A DNA stretch of 64,000 nt from the NCBI GenBank assembly GCA_038199035.1, contig JBBPZM010000023.1, positions 1-64,000 of the forward strand, written 5' to 3'. The stretch comes from DATAEY01 sp038199035 (GTDB lineage: Bacteria > Actinomycetota > Thermoleophilia > Solirubrobacterales > Solirubrobacteraceae). Below the pieces are notes generated by a model that did not search any database, was not told where the DNA came from, and saw only the letters and a list, made by a program, of their open reading frames with translations. This document shows, piece by piece, positions 7,867 to 16,329 of this stretch. The translations under genes and the position numbers were made by a program. Each line of letters starts with the position of its first letter. Positions within the stretch are counted from its first letter, which is position 1.

Positions 7867-9267
7867 ATGGCCGCCACTGACAAGACCCGCATCACCAAGC
7901 CCGCGCCGATCGTCGAGGACGAGCAGGGCCAGCTGCGCGCCCGCCGCGGGATCTCGCGCGAGGTCGTCGAGGAGATGTCGCGCGTCAAGGGCGAGCCCGA
8001 CTGGATGCGCGAGCGCCGCCTCAAGTCCTTCGAGATCTTCGAGCGCAAGCCGGTCCCGACCTGGGGCGTCGACCTCTCGGGCCTCAACTTCGACGACCTC
8101 GTCCTGTACTCGCCGCCCACCGCCGGGCGCTTCAACTCCTGGGACGACGTCCCGGCCGACATGAAGCAGACCTACGAGGATCTGGGGATTCCCCAGGCCG
8201 AGCGCGAGCACCTCGCCGGAGTGGTCGGCGTGTGGGACAACGAGCCCGTCTACGAGGGGCTCAAGAAGGAGTACGAGGACATGGGGATCCTCTTCTGCTC
8301 CTCCGACACCGCCGTGGAGCGCTATCCCGAGCTGGTCGAGCAGTACTTCATGACCAAGTGCGTGCCGCCGCAGGACAACAAGTTCTCGGCGTTGCACGGG
8401 GCGATCTGGTCGGGCGGCTCGTTCCTCTACGTCCCCGCCGGGGTCAAGGTCGACCTTCCGATGCAGGCCTACTTCCGCATGGAGGGCCAGGGCGAGGGCA
8501 CCTTCGAGCACACGCTGATCGTGGTCGAGGAGGGTGCCGAGGTGAACTACATCGAGGGCTGCACGGCGCAGACCTACTCGGTGAACTCGATGCACTCGGC
8601 GGTGGTGGAGATCTTCGTCAAGCAGGGCGGCAAGGCCCGCTACACCACCGTGCAGAACTGGTCCAAGGACGTCTACAACCTCAACACCAAGCGCGCGGTC
8701 GTCGAGGCCGAGGGCACGGTGGAGTGGGTGGGCGGCTCGATGGGCGCCAAGTACGTGATGCTCTACCCGGGCTCGTTCCTGCTGGGCGAGGGCGCGCGGG
8801 CCGACCACCTCAACGTCGGGGTGGCCGGCGAGGGCGTGCACAAGGACACCGGCGCCAAGGTCGTCCACCTGGCGCCCAACACGACCTCCAACATCCTCGC
8901 CAAGTCGATCAGCAAGGACGGGGGGATCATGGGCTACCGCGGCCTTGTGCGCATGGGCCACAACTCCCGCGGCTCCAAGGCGCGCGTGCAGTGCGACGGG
9001 CTGATGATGGACCCCATCTCGCGCTCTGACACCTGGCCCGACATCCAGATCCAGAACCCCCACGTCACCGTCGCCCACGAGGCCGTCGTCGGCAAGATCT
9101 CCGACGAGCAGCTCTTCTACATGCAGTCGCGCGGCTTCTCAGAGGACGAGGCCGCCGCCATGATCGTCAACGGCTTCATCGAGCCGGTCACCAAGGAGCT
9201 CCCGATGGAGTACGCCATCGAGCTCAACCGGCTGATCCAGCTCGAGATGACCGGCAGCATCGGGTAG
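7867..9267 (+). CDS. sufB: Fe-S cluster assembly scaffold subunit SufB
   Basis: 466 residues, the normal SufB length. It has the SufB-specific block EGCTAQTYSVNSMHSAVVEI, then RYTTVQNWSKDVYNLNTKRA, and the C-terminal KARVQCDGLMMD and ISDEQLFYMQSRGFSEDEAA, which correspond to the Cys and Glu regions known to matter in E. coli SufB. It would be the cluster-carrying subunit of SufBC2D. The start ATG 7867 has GGAGGG upstream. It is separated from sufCDSU by about 2 kb containing three genes on the opposite strand, an unusual split of the system; its own -10 element lies at 7820-7825. Confidence 0.96.
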   Translation: MAATDKTRITKPAPIVEDEQGQLRARRGISREVVEEMSRVKGEPDWMRERRLKSFEIFERKPVPTWGVDLSGLNFDDLVLYSPPTAGRFNSWDDVPADMKQTYEDLGIPQAEREHLAGVVGVWDNEPVYEGLKKEYEDMGILFCSSDTAVERYPELVEQYFMTKCVPPQDNKFSALHGAIWSGGSFLYVPAGVKVDLPMQAYFRMEGQGEGTFEHTLIVVEEGAEVNYIEGCTAQTYSVNSMHSAVVEIFVKQGGKARYTTVQNWSKDVYNLNTKRAVVEAEGTVEWVGGSMGAKYVMLYPGSFLLGEGARADHLNVGVAGEGVHKDTGAKVVHLAPNTTSNILAKSISKDGGIMGYRGLVRMGHNSRGSKARVQCDGLMMDPISRSDTWPDIQIQNPHVTVAHEAVVGKISDEQLFYMQSRGFSEDEAAAMIVNGFIEPVTKELPMEYAIELNRLIQLEMTGSIG

Positions 9268-9412
9268 GCCCCGCCGCTAGAGCGCCCACCACCAGTCCGG
9301 GCGGCCCATTCGACCGCGACGCTCGGGTCGCTCGTGGGTCCATCGCGGTCCCCCGCTATTTCGCAGTGACGCGCCTTCGCGTTGCGACCGCTCTTTAGAC
9401 TCACTTCGTCGC

Positions 9413-11005
9413 GTGCACCCTGGTAGCGATCCATGCGCCGTACGCCTCGCCGAGCTGCTCGGCGCGCTCTCCCTGGCCACCGACCTTGGCTTGGGGCAGC
9501 CGATGGAGCACTGCATGCGCTCGACGCTGCTAGCGCTGCGATTGGGGGAGGGTGTGGGGCTCGACGAGTCGGAGCGGGCGCGGACCTATTACTTCGGCCT
9601 CTTGGCCTGGGTCTGCTGCCACGTTGATTCCCACGAGCAGGCGCTCTGGTTCGGCGATGACATCGCGGCCAGGGCTGGCGCCCACGAGGTGGACTTGGCG
9701 GGCCTCCCGGCCCTCGCCTTTATGGTGCGCAACGTTGGAGCGGGGCGCCCGCCCCTTGAGCGCGCCCGCAAGCTCGGCTCGCTGGTCGCCGGTGGCGCCA
9801 AGGTCGTCCAGGGCTTCGACATGACCCATTGCCTGCTCGCCGGGACGCTCGCCAGCCGCTTGGGCCTGCGCTCGGAGGTGGCCGAGGCGCTCATGCAGGC
9901 GTTCGAGCGCTGGGACGGCAAGGGAGTCCCGGCAGGGCTGAAAAGCGACCAGATAGCGCCGTCGGTGCGGCTGGTGCAGCTGACTTCGATCTGCGAGGTT
10001 TTCCACCGGCTCGGTGGCGTCGAAGCCGCGGTGGAGGTGGCGCGCAAGCGGCGGGGAACGCAATTCGACCCCGCCTTCGTCGATCGCTTCTGCGAGGAGG
10101 CGCCAGAGCTCCTCGACGAGCTGGACGCAGTCTCGGGCTGGGACGCCGTGATCGAGGCCGAGCCCGAACTCGACAGGACCCTGACCGAGCCCGAGCTCGA
10201 CAGGGCGCTGGAGGCGATCGCGGACTTCATCGACCTCAAGTCGCCCGACACGGCCGGGCATTCGCGCGGTGTGGCCAACCTGGCGGCCGAGGCCGTGCGG
10301 CAAGCCGGGATGGGCGATGGCGATGTCAAGGAGATCCGGCGAGCGGGCCTGCTCCACGACCTCGGTCGCATCGGGGTCCCGAACACCATCTGGGACAAGC
10401 CGGGCTCCCTCTCTGCGAGCGAGTTCGAGCGCGTGCGCCTGCATCCCTACCTCACCGAGCGCATGCTGGCCTCCTCGCGTGGCCTGTCGCGGCTCGGAGC
10501 GGTCGCCGCGCAACATCACGAGCGACTCGACGGTTCCGGCTATCCGCAGGGAGTGTCCGCAAGCGCCCTCGGCCCCCCCGCCCGGATGCTCGCCGCCGCC
10601 GACGTCTATCACGCCATGACCGAGCTCCGGCCGCACCGCCCGGCGCTCACCGCCGACCGGGCCGCCGGGGAGCTGCGCGCCGAGGTCAGGGCGGGCAGGC
10701 TCGACGGCGGGGCGGTGCACGCGGTGCTGCGCGCCGCCGGCCATCGCGTCTCGGGGCGGCGCGAGCTCCCCGCCGGGCTCACCGCCCGTGAGGTCGAGGT
10801 CCTGGCGCTCGTCGCGCGGGGCCATTCGAACAAGGAGATCGCCGAGCGGCTCTACGTGACCCCCAAGACGGTTGCCCACCACGTCCAGCACATCTACACG
10901 AAGATCGAGGTGTCGAGCCGGGCCGCGGCCGCCCTGTTCGCGACCCAGCACGGCCTGCTCGGGGCTTTCGAGCCGGCGGAGTTGCGAGCGAGCGCCGCCG
11001 TCTAG
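9413..11005 (+). CDS. HD-GYP domain protein with C-terminal LuxR helix-turn-helix
   Basis: 530 residues from GTG 9413. The N-terminal half resembles a degenerate HD-GYP unit (FERWDGKGVPAGLKSD keeps only the GYP-like end). The second half has a full HD-GYP set: AGHSRGVANLA, LLHDLGRIGVPN, RVRLHPYLTERML and QHHERLDGSGYPQG. HD-GYP domains hydrolyse cyclic di-GMP or related dinucleotides. The C-terminus is a LuxR HTH (LTAREVEVLALVARGHSNKE, then IAERLYVTPKTVAHHVQHIY). The protein may therefore couple a cyclic nucleotide or another input to transcription. A TAGACT hexamer at 9396-9401, 11 bases before the GTG, suggests a leaderless mRNA. It is a single gene with no obvious partner. Confidence 0.88.
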   Translation: MHPGSDPCAVRLAELLGALSLATDLGLGQPMEHCMRSTLLALRLGEGVGLDESERARTYYFGLLAWVCCHVDSHEQALWFGDDIAARAGAHEVDLAGLPALAFMVRNVGAGRPPLERARKLGSLVAGGAKVVQGFDMTHCLLAGTLASRLGLRSEVAEALMQAFERWDGKGVPAGLKSDQIAPSVRLVQLTSICEVFHRLGGVEAAVEVARKRRGTQFDPAFVDRFCEEAPELLDELDAVSGWDAVIEAEPELDRTLTEPELDRALEAIADFIDLKSPDTAGHSRGVANLAAEAVRQAGMGDGDVKEIRRAGLLHDLGRIGVPNTIWDKPGSLSASEFERVRLHPYLTERMLASSRGLSRLGAVAAQHHERLDGSGYPQGVSASALGPPARMLAAADVYHAMTELRPHRPALTADRAAGELRAEVRAGRLDGGAVHAVLRAAGHRVSGRRELPAGLTAREVEVLALVARGHSNKEIAERLYVTPKTVAHHVQHIYTKIEVSSRAAAALFATQHGLLGAFEPAELRASAAV

Positions 11006-11007
11006 CG

Positions 11008-11170
11008 CCGAGCTCGCGAGGCGGCTGTTCGTCTCGAGTCTACGGTCGGGCATTACTTCTCAGCGATCCTGCGCAAGCTGGACATCCCCACCGTGGGCAG
11101 GCGGCCGCGGAGGCTGCGCCCCTGGGCTTGTCGAAAAATAGGCAGTTCTGCCGATGTGCGCCCTTGGGAT
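11008..11170 (+). pseudogene. Relic of a LuxR-family HTH C-terminus (two frameshifts)
   Basis: Three frames read in turn give a typical LuxR C-terminal end: SAELARRLFVS, then STVGHYFSAILRKLDIPTV, then GQAAAEAAPLGLSKNRQF. Joined, they match the last helix-turn-helix of the large LuxR/ATPase regulators (N-AE-x-A-x-RLFVS-x-x-TV-x-HH-x-SAIL-x-KLD-x-P). No intact frame covers this stretch, so it is a dead fragment. In relatives such a regulator often precedes a DUF4242 gene, and one follows here at 11256. Confidence 0.65.
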
Positions 11171-11255
11171 CCGCGCGACAGTTGTCATACGGACGGTCAC
11201 ACGCGCCCCACGCGGAGGGCCGACCGACTTACCTCAACGGCTACAGGAGGACCAG

Positions 11256-11552
11256 ATGAATCTCTACGCAATTCTCCGGCGCAGCGGCTGGCGCTCCCCC
11301 GAGGAGCTCCAGGAGGCGGCCGAGCGCTCGACGCGGGTCGGCAACGAGGAGATGGCCGACGAGGTGCGGTGGATCCGCAGCTATGTGCTCGACGAGGGCA
11401 GCGGTGCCGTCGGGACCGTCTGCATCTACGAGGCGGAGAGCCCCGAGGCGATTCGCAAGCACGCGAGCCGCGCGGAGCTCCCCGTCGACGAGATCGTCGC
11501 CGTCGCCGACACCGTCGTCGTGCGGCCCGACCCCGCGCCGGCGGAGGTCTGA
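11256..11552 (+). CDS. DUF4242 (SCO4226 nickel-binding-like) protein
   Basis: 98 residues, MNLYAILRRSGWRSPEELQE onward. It matches the small ferredoxin-like-fold DUF4242 family, whose Streptomyces member SCO4226 binds nickel. Family landmarks are WIRSYVLDEGSG, TVCIYEAESPEAIRKHASRA and LPVDEIVAVADTVVVRPDP. ATG 11256 has a strong AGGAGG at 11245-11250. It follows a LuxR relic, a common neighbourhood in actinobacteria, so its original regulator may have been lost. The function is poorly known. Confidence 0.8.
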   Translation: MNLYAILRRSGWRSPEELQEAAERSTRVGNEEMADEVRWIRSYVLDEGSGAVGTVCIYEAESPEAIRKHASRAELPVDEIVAVADTVVVRPDPAPAEV

Positions 11553-11983
11553 GACTCACCCAGGGGCCCAGTCAGCCGACTCCACCTGTTGGGATTGCTC
11601 TGCGCTGCCCTCGTACTGGCGCTCGCCGCTCCCGCGGGTGCCTAACTGCGGGACTTCGAGCGCTCTCAGGTGACCCTGCCGAGCCATGACTACGCGGCGC
11701 AGACCCTCAACGTCGCATGCCCGCGAGCTGTGGGTACGCCGGCACCGTGCCGCCCACGCCGAGCAAGCGCTTCGAGCGCTTCTGTCGCGTTCACCCAGGC
11801 GCTGCCCGAGGTGCGCCACGAGGTCGAGCGCGAGTTGGGGCTCGTGGGCCGAGTAGCGCAGCTGCCGGGTGCGCCGCACCGGGCCGTCCTCATCGACTGC
11901 CACCGCCCTCGGCCACCTCGGGCTGGGTCGCCTCCAGAAAGGCCGCGAGCTGTCGGTGGTCACGCGGTCGGCCCCGCCCTCGG
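11553..11983. other. Gene-poor stretch with degraded coding traces
   Basis: No convincing intact gene is visible. On the plus strand one frame begins like a signal peptide (RLHLLGLLCAALVLALAAP, AGA) and hits a stop at once, then continues LRDFERSQVTLPSHDYAAQT. A later piece reads FTQALPEVRHEVERELGLVG in the same frame, followed by Pro/Arg-rich sequence. This may be what is left of a secreted protein, but I cannot name it. The antisense open frame across 11556-12083 looks like a shadow. Confidence 0.4.
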
Positions 11984-12268
11984 TCAGGCTCGCTGCGGGG
12001 TCGTGACCCGCGCCCGCGTCGCCCCCTTTGGATCGACCGTCCCGTAGATGACATCTCGGTCCAGGTCGGCGCCCCCCGGCCACGCGAGCGTGCCGCTCAC
12101 TACGTCCACGAACACCGCTTCGAATGCCTCGCGATCTCGCAGCGAAGCGAATACCGGCAGTTCCAGGAGCGGCTCGATGTCGACATCACGCAGCTCGCCG
12201 TCAGCGAACACGACCCGGACAACGAATCCGTCCAGGGGGACGGCTGCCTGCACGTCCGGAGCGATCAT
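11984..12268 (-). CDS. DUF2442 protein, partner of DUF4160
   Basis: 94 residues. DUF2442 features are VVFADGELRDVDIEPLL, FASLRDREAFEAVFVD and SGTLAWPGGADLDRDVIYG. In many bacteria DUF2442 lies directly after DUF4160 and the pair is suspected to act as a toxin-antitoxin-like or defence-related module; the biochemical role is not established. ATG 12268 overlaps the DUF4160 stop by 4 bases (ATGA), so the two are coupled. The C-terminus carries about 18 residues beyond the usual family end. Confidence 0.75.
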   Translation of the reverse strand: MIAPDVQAAVPLDGFVVRVVFADGELRDVDIEPLLELPVFASLRDREAFEAVFVDVVSGTLAWPGGADLDRDVIYGTVDPKGATRARVTTPQRA

Positions 12269-12525
12269 GAGAGCGGCTCGATCCGGTTGAGGGCAACCCC
12301 GGCCTCGCGCCGCCGCCAGTTCTCCAACAGCTCAGCCCGGCGCAGATCGGCCCACTCGCCGACGAGCCGGGCAGCCCGTGGCGGAAGCTGACCGTTGAGG
12401 ACCTCGCCACTCTCGATCGAGACGCGCACCTCGGCGCCCGCATAGCGTGCGTGGAAGTGCGGCGGCGGATGGTCATCGAAGAACATCGTGATCACGATGC
12501 CATAGAAGCGGCTAATCGTGGGCAT
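12265..12525 (-). CDS. DUF4160 protein
   Basis: 86 residues with the diagnostic start MPTISRFYGIVITMFFDDHP and PPHFHARYAGAEVRVSIESG, where the HPPPHFHA motif identifies DUF4160. The rest reads LPPRAARLVGEWADLRRAEL, LENWRRREAG. First gene of the DUF4160-DUF2442 pair; its stop overlaps the partner's start. The pair sits in a decayed accessory patch between a LuxR relic and an HsdS relic, consistent with acquisition by transfer. Confidence 0.8.
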   Translation of the reverse strand: MPTISRFYGIVITMFFDDHPPPHFHARYAGAEVRVSIESGEVLNGQLPPRAARLVGEWADLRRAELLENWRRREAGVALNRIEPLS

Positions 12526-12545
12526 CGATCAGCGGGGGGCAACTG

Positions 12546-12924
12546 TCAGGTCAGCGCTGCGGGCGCCCAGCTGCCGCGCTCACACGATCCCTCCTCGAGG
12601 CGATCGTCCAGCGCAGTGACGTCCGAGTCCAGATCGGCCGGGAGGTTTGCCGCGGCCGCGCGCGCCGTCGAGCTTGCCGGTGACGACGTCGGAGATCAGG
12701 CGGGTGCGGTACTCGCGGAGGAGGACGATCTGAGCATCTACGCTCGACTGAACCGGGTTTGGGCCCGCGATGCGCTCGCCCAGCTCGCGATCCCACCAGA
12801 ACTCGAGCTCGGCGGTGTCACCGCGACGGTGGACTGCGTCGGGCTGCCTGATGCCCGCCGCCGCGAAGAAGTCCCTAAACCGCCATTTCAGCTCGGTTGG
12901 AGTCGAAGAGATGTCCGGGTGCAT
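12546..12924 (-). pseudogene. Relic of a type I restriction specificity subunit (HsdS) C-terminus
   Basis: One frame reads SSVDAQIVLLREYRTRLISD, VVTGKLD, which is the near-invariant end of the HsdS coiled coil. A single-base shift after KLD restores the expected continuation (ARAAAANLPADLDSD, then VTALDDRLEEGS) to a TGA at 12546-12548. Upstream, from ATG 12924, the frame reads MHPDISSTPTELKWRFRDFF and AAAGIRQPDAVHRRGDTAEL, which does not look like HsdS and may be another gene's start fused to it. No hsdR or hsdM is present in the window. The whole is probably non-functional. Confidence 0.65.
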
Positions 12925-13127
12925 GCCCGTGACTGTGTCGGGAAAGGTCGCAACGGTGGGACGTCAAGAGTGCCGAAAGGGCCCGGAGAGGCAGCGTTGA
13001 CCAAACAGCCTCCGACCTGTGCCAGCGGCACCTTGAACGCATGGCTCACGACGCTCGGGCCGGGGTTGCTGCCTCGCTGGCGGATTCGATCGCGAGCTGT
13101 TCAGGCGAGCGAGAGCTGCTGACCCCC
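12925..13127. other. Intergenic stretch without visible gene
   Basis: About 200 bases between the HsdS relic and the cupin gene. Open frames here have no recognisable protein pattern. I see no repeat or tRNA-like fold by eye. Confidence 0.4.
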
Positions 13128-13141
13128 TACCCTTGGGCGCG

Positions 13142-13576
13142 ATGGCTCAGGCCGGACAGGAGCTCCGTGGGCCCGACGGCTTCCGTCTCCGGCTCGTCCG
13201 CACGGGAGCCGAGAGCGACGGCGAGCTGCTGGAGATGGAGGCGTGCTACAGCGGCGTGGACGAGCTGCCCCCCGAGCACCTACACCCCTCGCAGGTCGAG
13301 CGCTTTGAGGTGCTCGAGGGGGCGGTTCGCACGGTCATCGCCGCCCAGCCGCGGCGCCACCGGGCCGGCGAGGCCTTCGAGGTGCCGGCCGGGACTCCGC
13401 ACCAGATGGCCGGCGACGGCCCGGCGCGGGTGCACTGGGAGGTTCGCCCCGCACTGCGCACGGCCGAATTCTTCGAGCGCCTCTACGCCATGCTCGAGCG
13501 CGGCGGGGACGCAGCGGACTTCGGCCAGCTGCTGGGGGACTTCAGCGCCGAGTTTCGGCTCACCGGCGGCTCGTAG
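13142..13576 (+). CDS. Cupin domain protein
   Basis: 144 residues from ATG 13142, a single small beta-barrel. The first cupin motif is PPEHLHPSQVERFEVLEGAV (metal-ligand-like H, H and E) and the second is FEVPAGTPHQMAGDGPARVH. Such proteins can be enzymes or ligand-binding proteins; the substrate is not predictable. A TACCCT hexamer at 13128-13133 lies 8 bases before the ATG and there is no ribosome-binding site, so a leaderless transcript is likely. A TTG at 13133 would add only three residues. Confidence 0.82.
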   Translation: MAQAGQELRGPDGFRLRLVRTGAESDGELLEMEACYSGVDELPPEHLHPSQVERFEVLEGAVRTVIAAQPRRHRAGEAFEVPAGTPHQMAGDGPARVHWEVRPALRTAEFFERLYAMLERGGDAADFGQLLGDFSAEFRLTGGS

Positions 13577-13679
13577 GCGTCGACGGACGCCAGCCCTCTG
13601 GCACATCCGTGTCGCGCATCGGCCCGAGCCCCGGCCAGGCAGGCGGAGAACGTGTCTCGCCGTCGCTAGCGTGAGGGCG

Positions 13680-14566
<887 letters not shown>

Positions 14567-14570
<4 letters not shown>

Positions 14571-15334
14571 GGCGCCTGGAGCCGGCAGCGATCGCCGGAG
14601 TCATGAGCCGCGAGCTCGCGAACTTCGGAACCTTCTGGAAGAGCACGACGTTCTCGAGCGTGCTCGAGCCGGTCGTCTACCTGCTGGCCTTCGGCCTGGG
14701 CTTGGGGGCGACGATCGTCGGGCGCATCGACGGGCTGTCCTACGTCCAGTTCGTGGGGACCGGGATGGTGGCCACCGCGGTGATCTTCTCGAGCGCCCTC
14801 CCCGCGATGTACAGCACCTTCGTCAAGCACCACTTCCAGCGCACCTACGACGCGATCCTCGCCGCCCCGGTCGACGTGGAGGAGCTGGTCACGGCCGAGA
14901 TGCTGTGGATCGGGCTGCGCGCATCGGTGTACGGATGCTTCCCGCTGCTGGTGGCCATGGCCTTCGGGCTGCCGCCCGCGCCGGGCATGCTGCTGGTGCC
15001 CCTGTTCTGCGCCATCACGGCACTGGGCTTCGCGGCCTTCGGGATCGCCGTGGCCGCCTCGGTCGCGAAGATCGACCAGTTCAACTACGTGACCACCCTG
15101 GTGATCACGCCGCTCTTCTTGGTCGCCGGCACGTTCTTCCCGATCTCGGGGCTTCCCGAGGCCGTGCAGGTCATCGCTCAGCTCAACCCCCTGCACCACC
15201 TGGTCGAGCTGGTGCGCCACTCGGCCTTCGGCTTCCAGGCGCTGGACCTGGTCCGTGTGGCCGGGCTGACCGCCTTTGCCCTGGTGCTGTGGCGCGTGGC
15301 GATCAGCCGCCTGGCCGCGCGGCTGATCGACTGA
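14567..15334 (+). CDS. ABC-2 type permease (NodJ-like)
   Basis: 255 residues from GTG 14567, coupled to the ATPase. About six membrane segments are visible, for example LEPVVYLLAFGLGLGATIVG, FPLLVAMAFGLPPAPGMLLV, LFCAITALGFAAFGIAVAAS and LVITPLFLVAGTFFPISGLP. The segment TPLFLVAGTFFPISGLPEAV followed by LNPLHHLVELVRH is characteristic of NodJ and related ABC-2 exporters. The protein would form the membrane channel as a dimer with two copies of the neighbouring ATPase. Confidence 0.92.
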
Positions 15335-15406
15335 CGGGCGGCCGGGGCGGGCGACGGACTGATCGCCCTCCTCGCCCCCCGCCCCGGGCTCTCGACGTCG
15401 GGACTC

Positions 15407-15970
15407 CTACCGTGGGGGCAGGTCGATGTCGAGGACGTCCTTCGTGCGTCCGCCGGGTAGTGGCGTCTGGACGACCTCTCCCTTGGCGCCACGGTAGACG
15501 CCCGTCCCGCCGAGGATCGGGCGGCGTGCGCCTTCGGACACAGGCACCGACGAGTTGGGGGTCGAGACGTACACGCCCCCGATCGCCACCGTGCCGCCCG
15601 TCAGCGTGTAGTGCACGGTGCCGACGCGGTACTCGCGTACCTTGCCGCCGCGCCTCACCTCGTCGGTGATGGCCGTCGTGCCATCCAAGCGCCCGGCCGG
15701 GCGACCCGACTCGGTCCGCAGGCTGCGGGTGAAGGTTCGGACGTCACCGCGGCTCGATCCCCGCGGCCCGACATCGCTCTGGAAGACCTTGATGGGCCCT
15801 GTGAACAGCGTGATCCTCTTGGTCTGCGACTTCGCGGCTCCACCGCCGCAACCGGCGAGGAACGCGACTCCCAGCGCGAGCGCCGATGATGGTGATGGGA
15901 TGACGTGGCATGCGGCGAATCTAGCCGCCCGATCCGCGGGCGGACCGGGGCAAACGGCCCGGTCCGCCAC
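15407..15970 (-). CDS. Allene oxide cyclase-like barrel lipoprotein, start disturbed
   Basis: The conserved part (TLFTGPIKVFQSDVG to DVLDIDLPPR) resembles the allene-oxide-cyclase/dirigent-like barrel family, with GTVHYTLTGGTVAIGGVY and PILGGTGVYRGAKGEVVQTP. The segment LALGVAFLAGCGGGAAKS is a lipobox signal peptide, so the protein is probably a lipoprotein on the outer face of the membrane. The start is unclear. In frame, the only good candidate is GTG 15970, which adds a Pro/Arg-rich leader that looks wrong. ATG 15911 in another frame gives MPRHPITIIGA, a normal n-region that would join LALGVAFLAGC after a one-base shift. This could be a recent frameshift or a sequence error. Function unknown. 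Confidence 0.65.
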   Translation of the reverse strand: MADRAVCPGPPADRAARFAACHVIPSPSSALALGVAFLAGCGGGAAKSQTKRITLFTGPIKVFQSDVGPRGSSRGDVRTFTRSLRTESGRPAGRLDGTTAITDEVRRGGKVREYRVGTVHYTLTGGTVAIGGVYVSTPNSSVPVSEGARRPILGGTGVYRGAKGEVVQTPLPGGRTKDVLDIDLPPR

Positions 15971-15974
15971 AGCA

Positions 15975-16190
15975 TCAGTCGCCGGACTCGTACTTGAAGG
16001 AGATGGCCAGGCGGACCCTGAAGCTCTGGACCTGACCGTCCTTGATGGTGACGTCCTTGCGGATCACCTCGGCGATGCGCAGGTCGCGGACGGACTTCGC
16101 CGCGGTGTCCACCGCGCTGCGCGCCGCCGCCTCCCACGATTCGCTGCTCACGCCGATCACCTCGGTGACGCGATAGACCCCATCGGCCAT
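15975..16190 (-). CDS. Dodecin family flavin-binding protein
   Basis: 71 residues, full length for dodecin. It begins MADGVYRVTEVIGVSSESWE and contains AAARSAVDTAAKSVRDLRIA and RVRLAISFKYE, the small alpha-beta fold that assembles as a hollow dodecamer storing FMN or riboflavin. ATG 16190 is preceded by GGAGAGGAGA. It is divergent from the GMC oxidoreductase gene, a flavoenzyme, which may or may not be meaningful. Confidence 0.9.
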   Translation of the reverse strand: MADGVYRVTEVIGVSSESWEAAARSAVDTAAKSVRDLRIAEVIRKDVTIKDGQVQSFRVRLAISFKYESGD

Positions 16191-16329
16191 GACTGTCTCC
16201 TCTCCTGGGATGGTCCGGGACGGCCCTACTCTGCCATGTCTAACACGCCGGGGTCACCTCCCGAGCCAAATGCTCGCGGATCGTCGCCGGGCGTAGGATG
16301 CGACGTTCGGGGGCAGAGGAGGAGACGAG

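Noticed and set aside
11556..12083. Minus-strand frame of 175 codons
   Set aside because: No family pattern and it overlaps the DUF2442 gene; probably a shadow of a decayed region.
12451..13122. Plus-strand frame of 223 codons opposite the HsdS relic
   Set aside because: The recognisable HsdS segment is on the other strand; this frame has no protein-like pattern.
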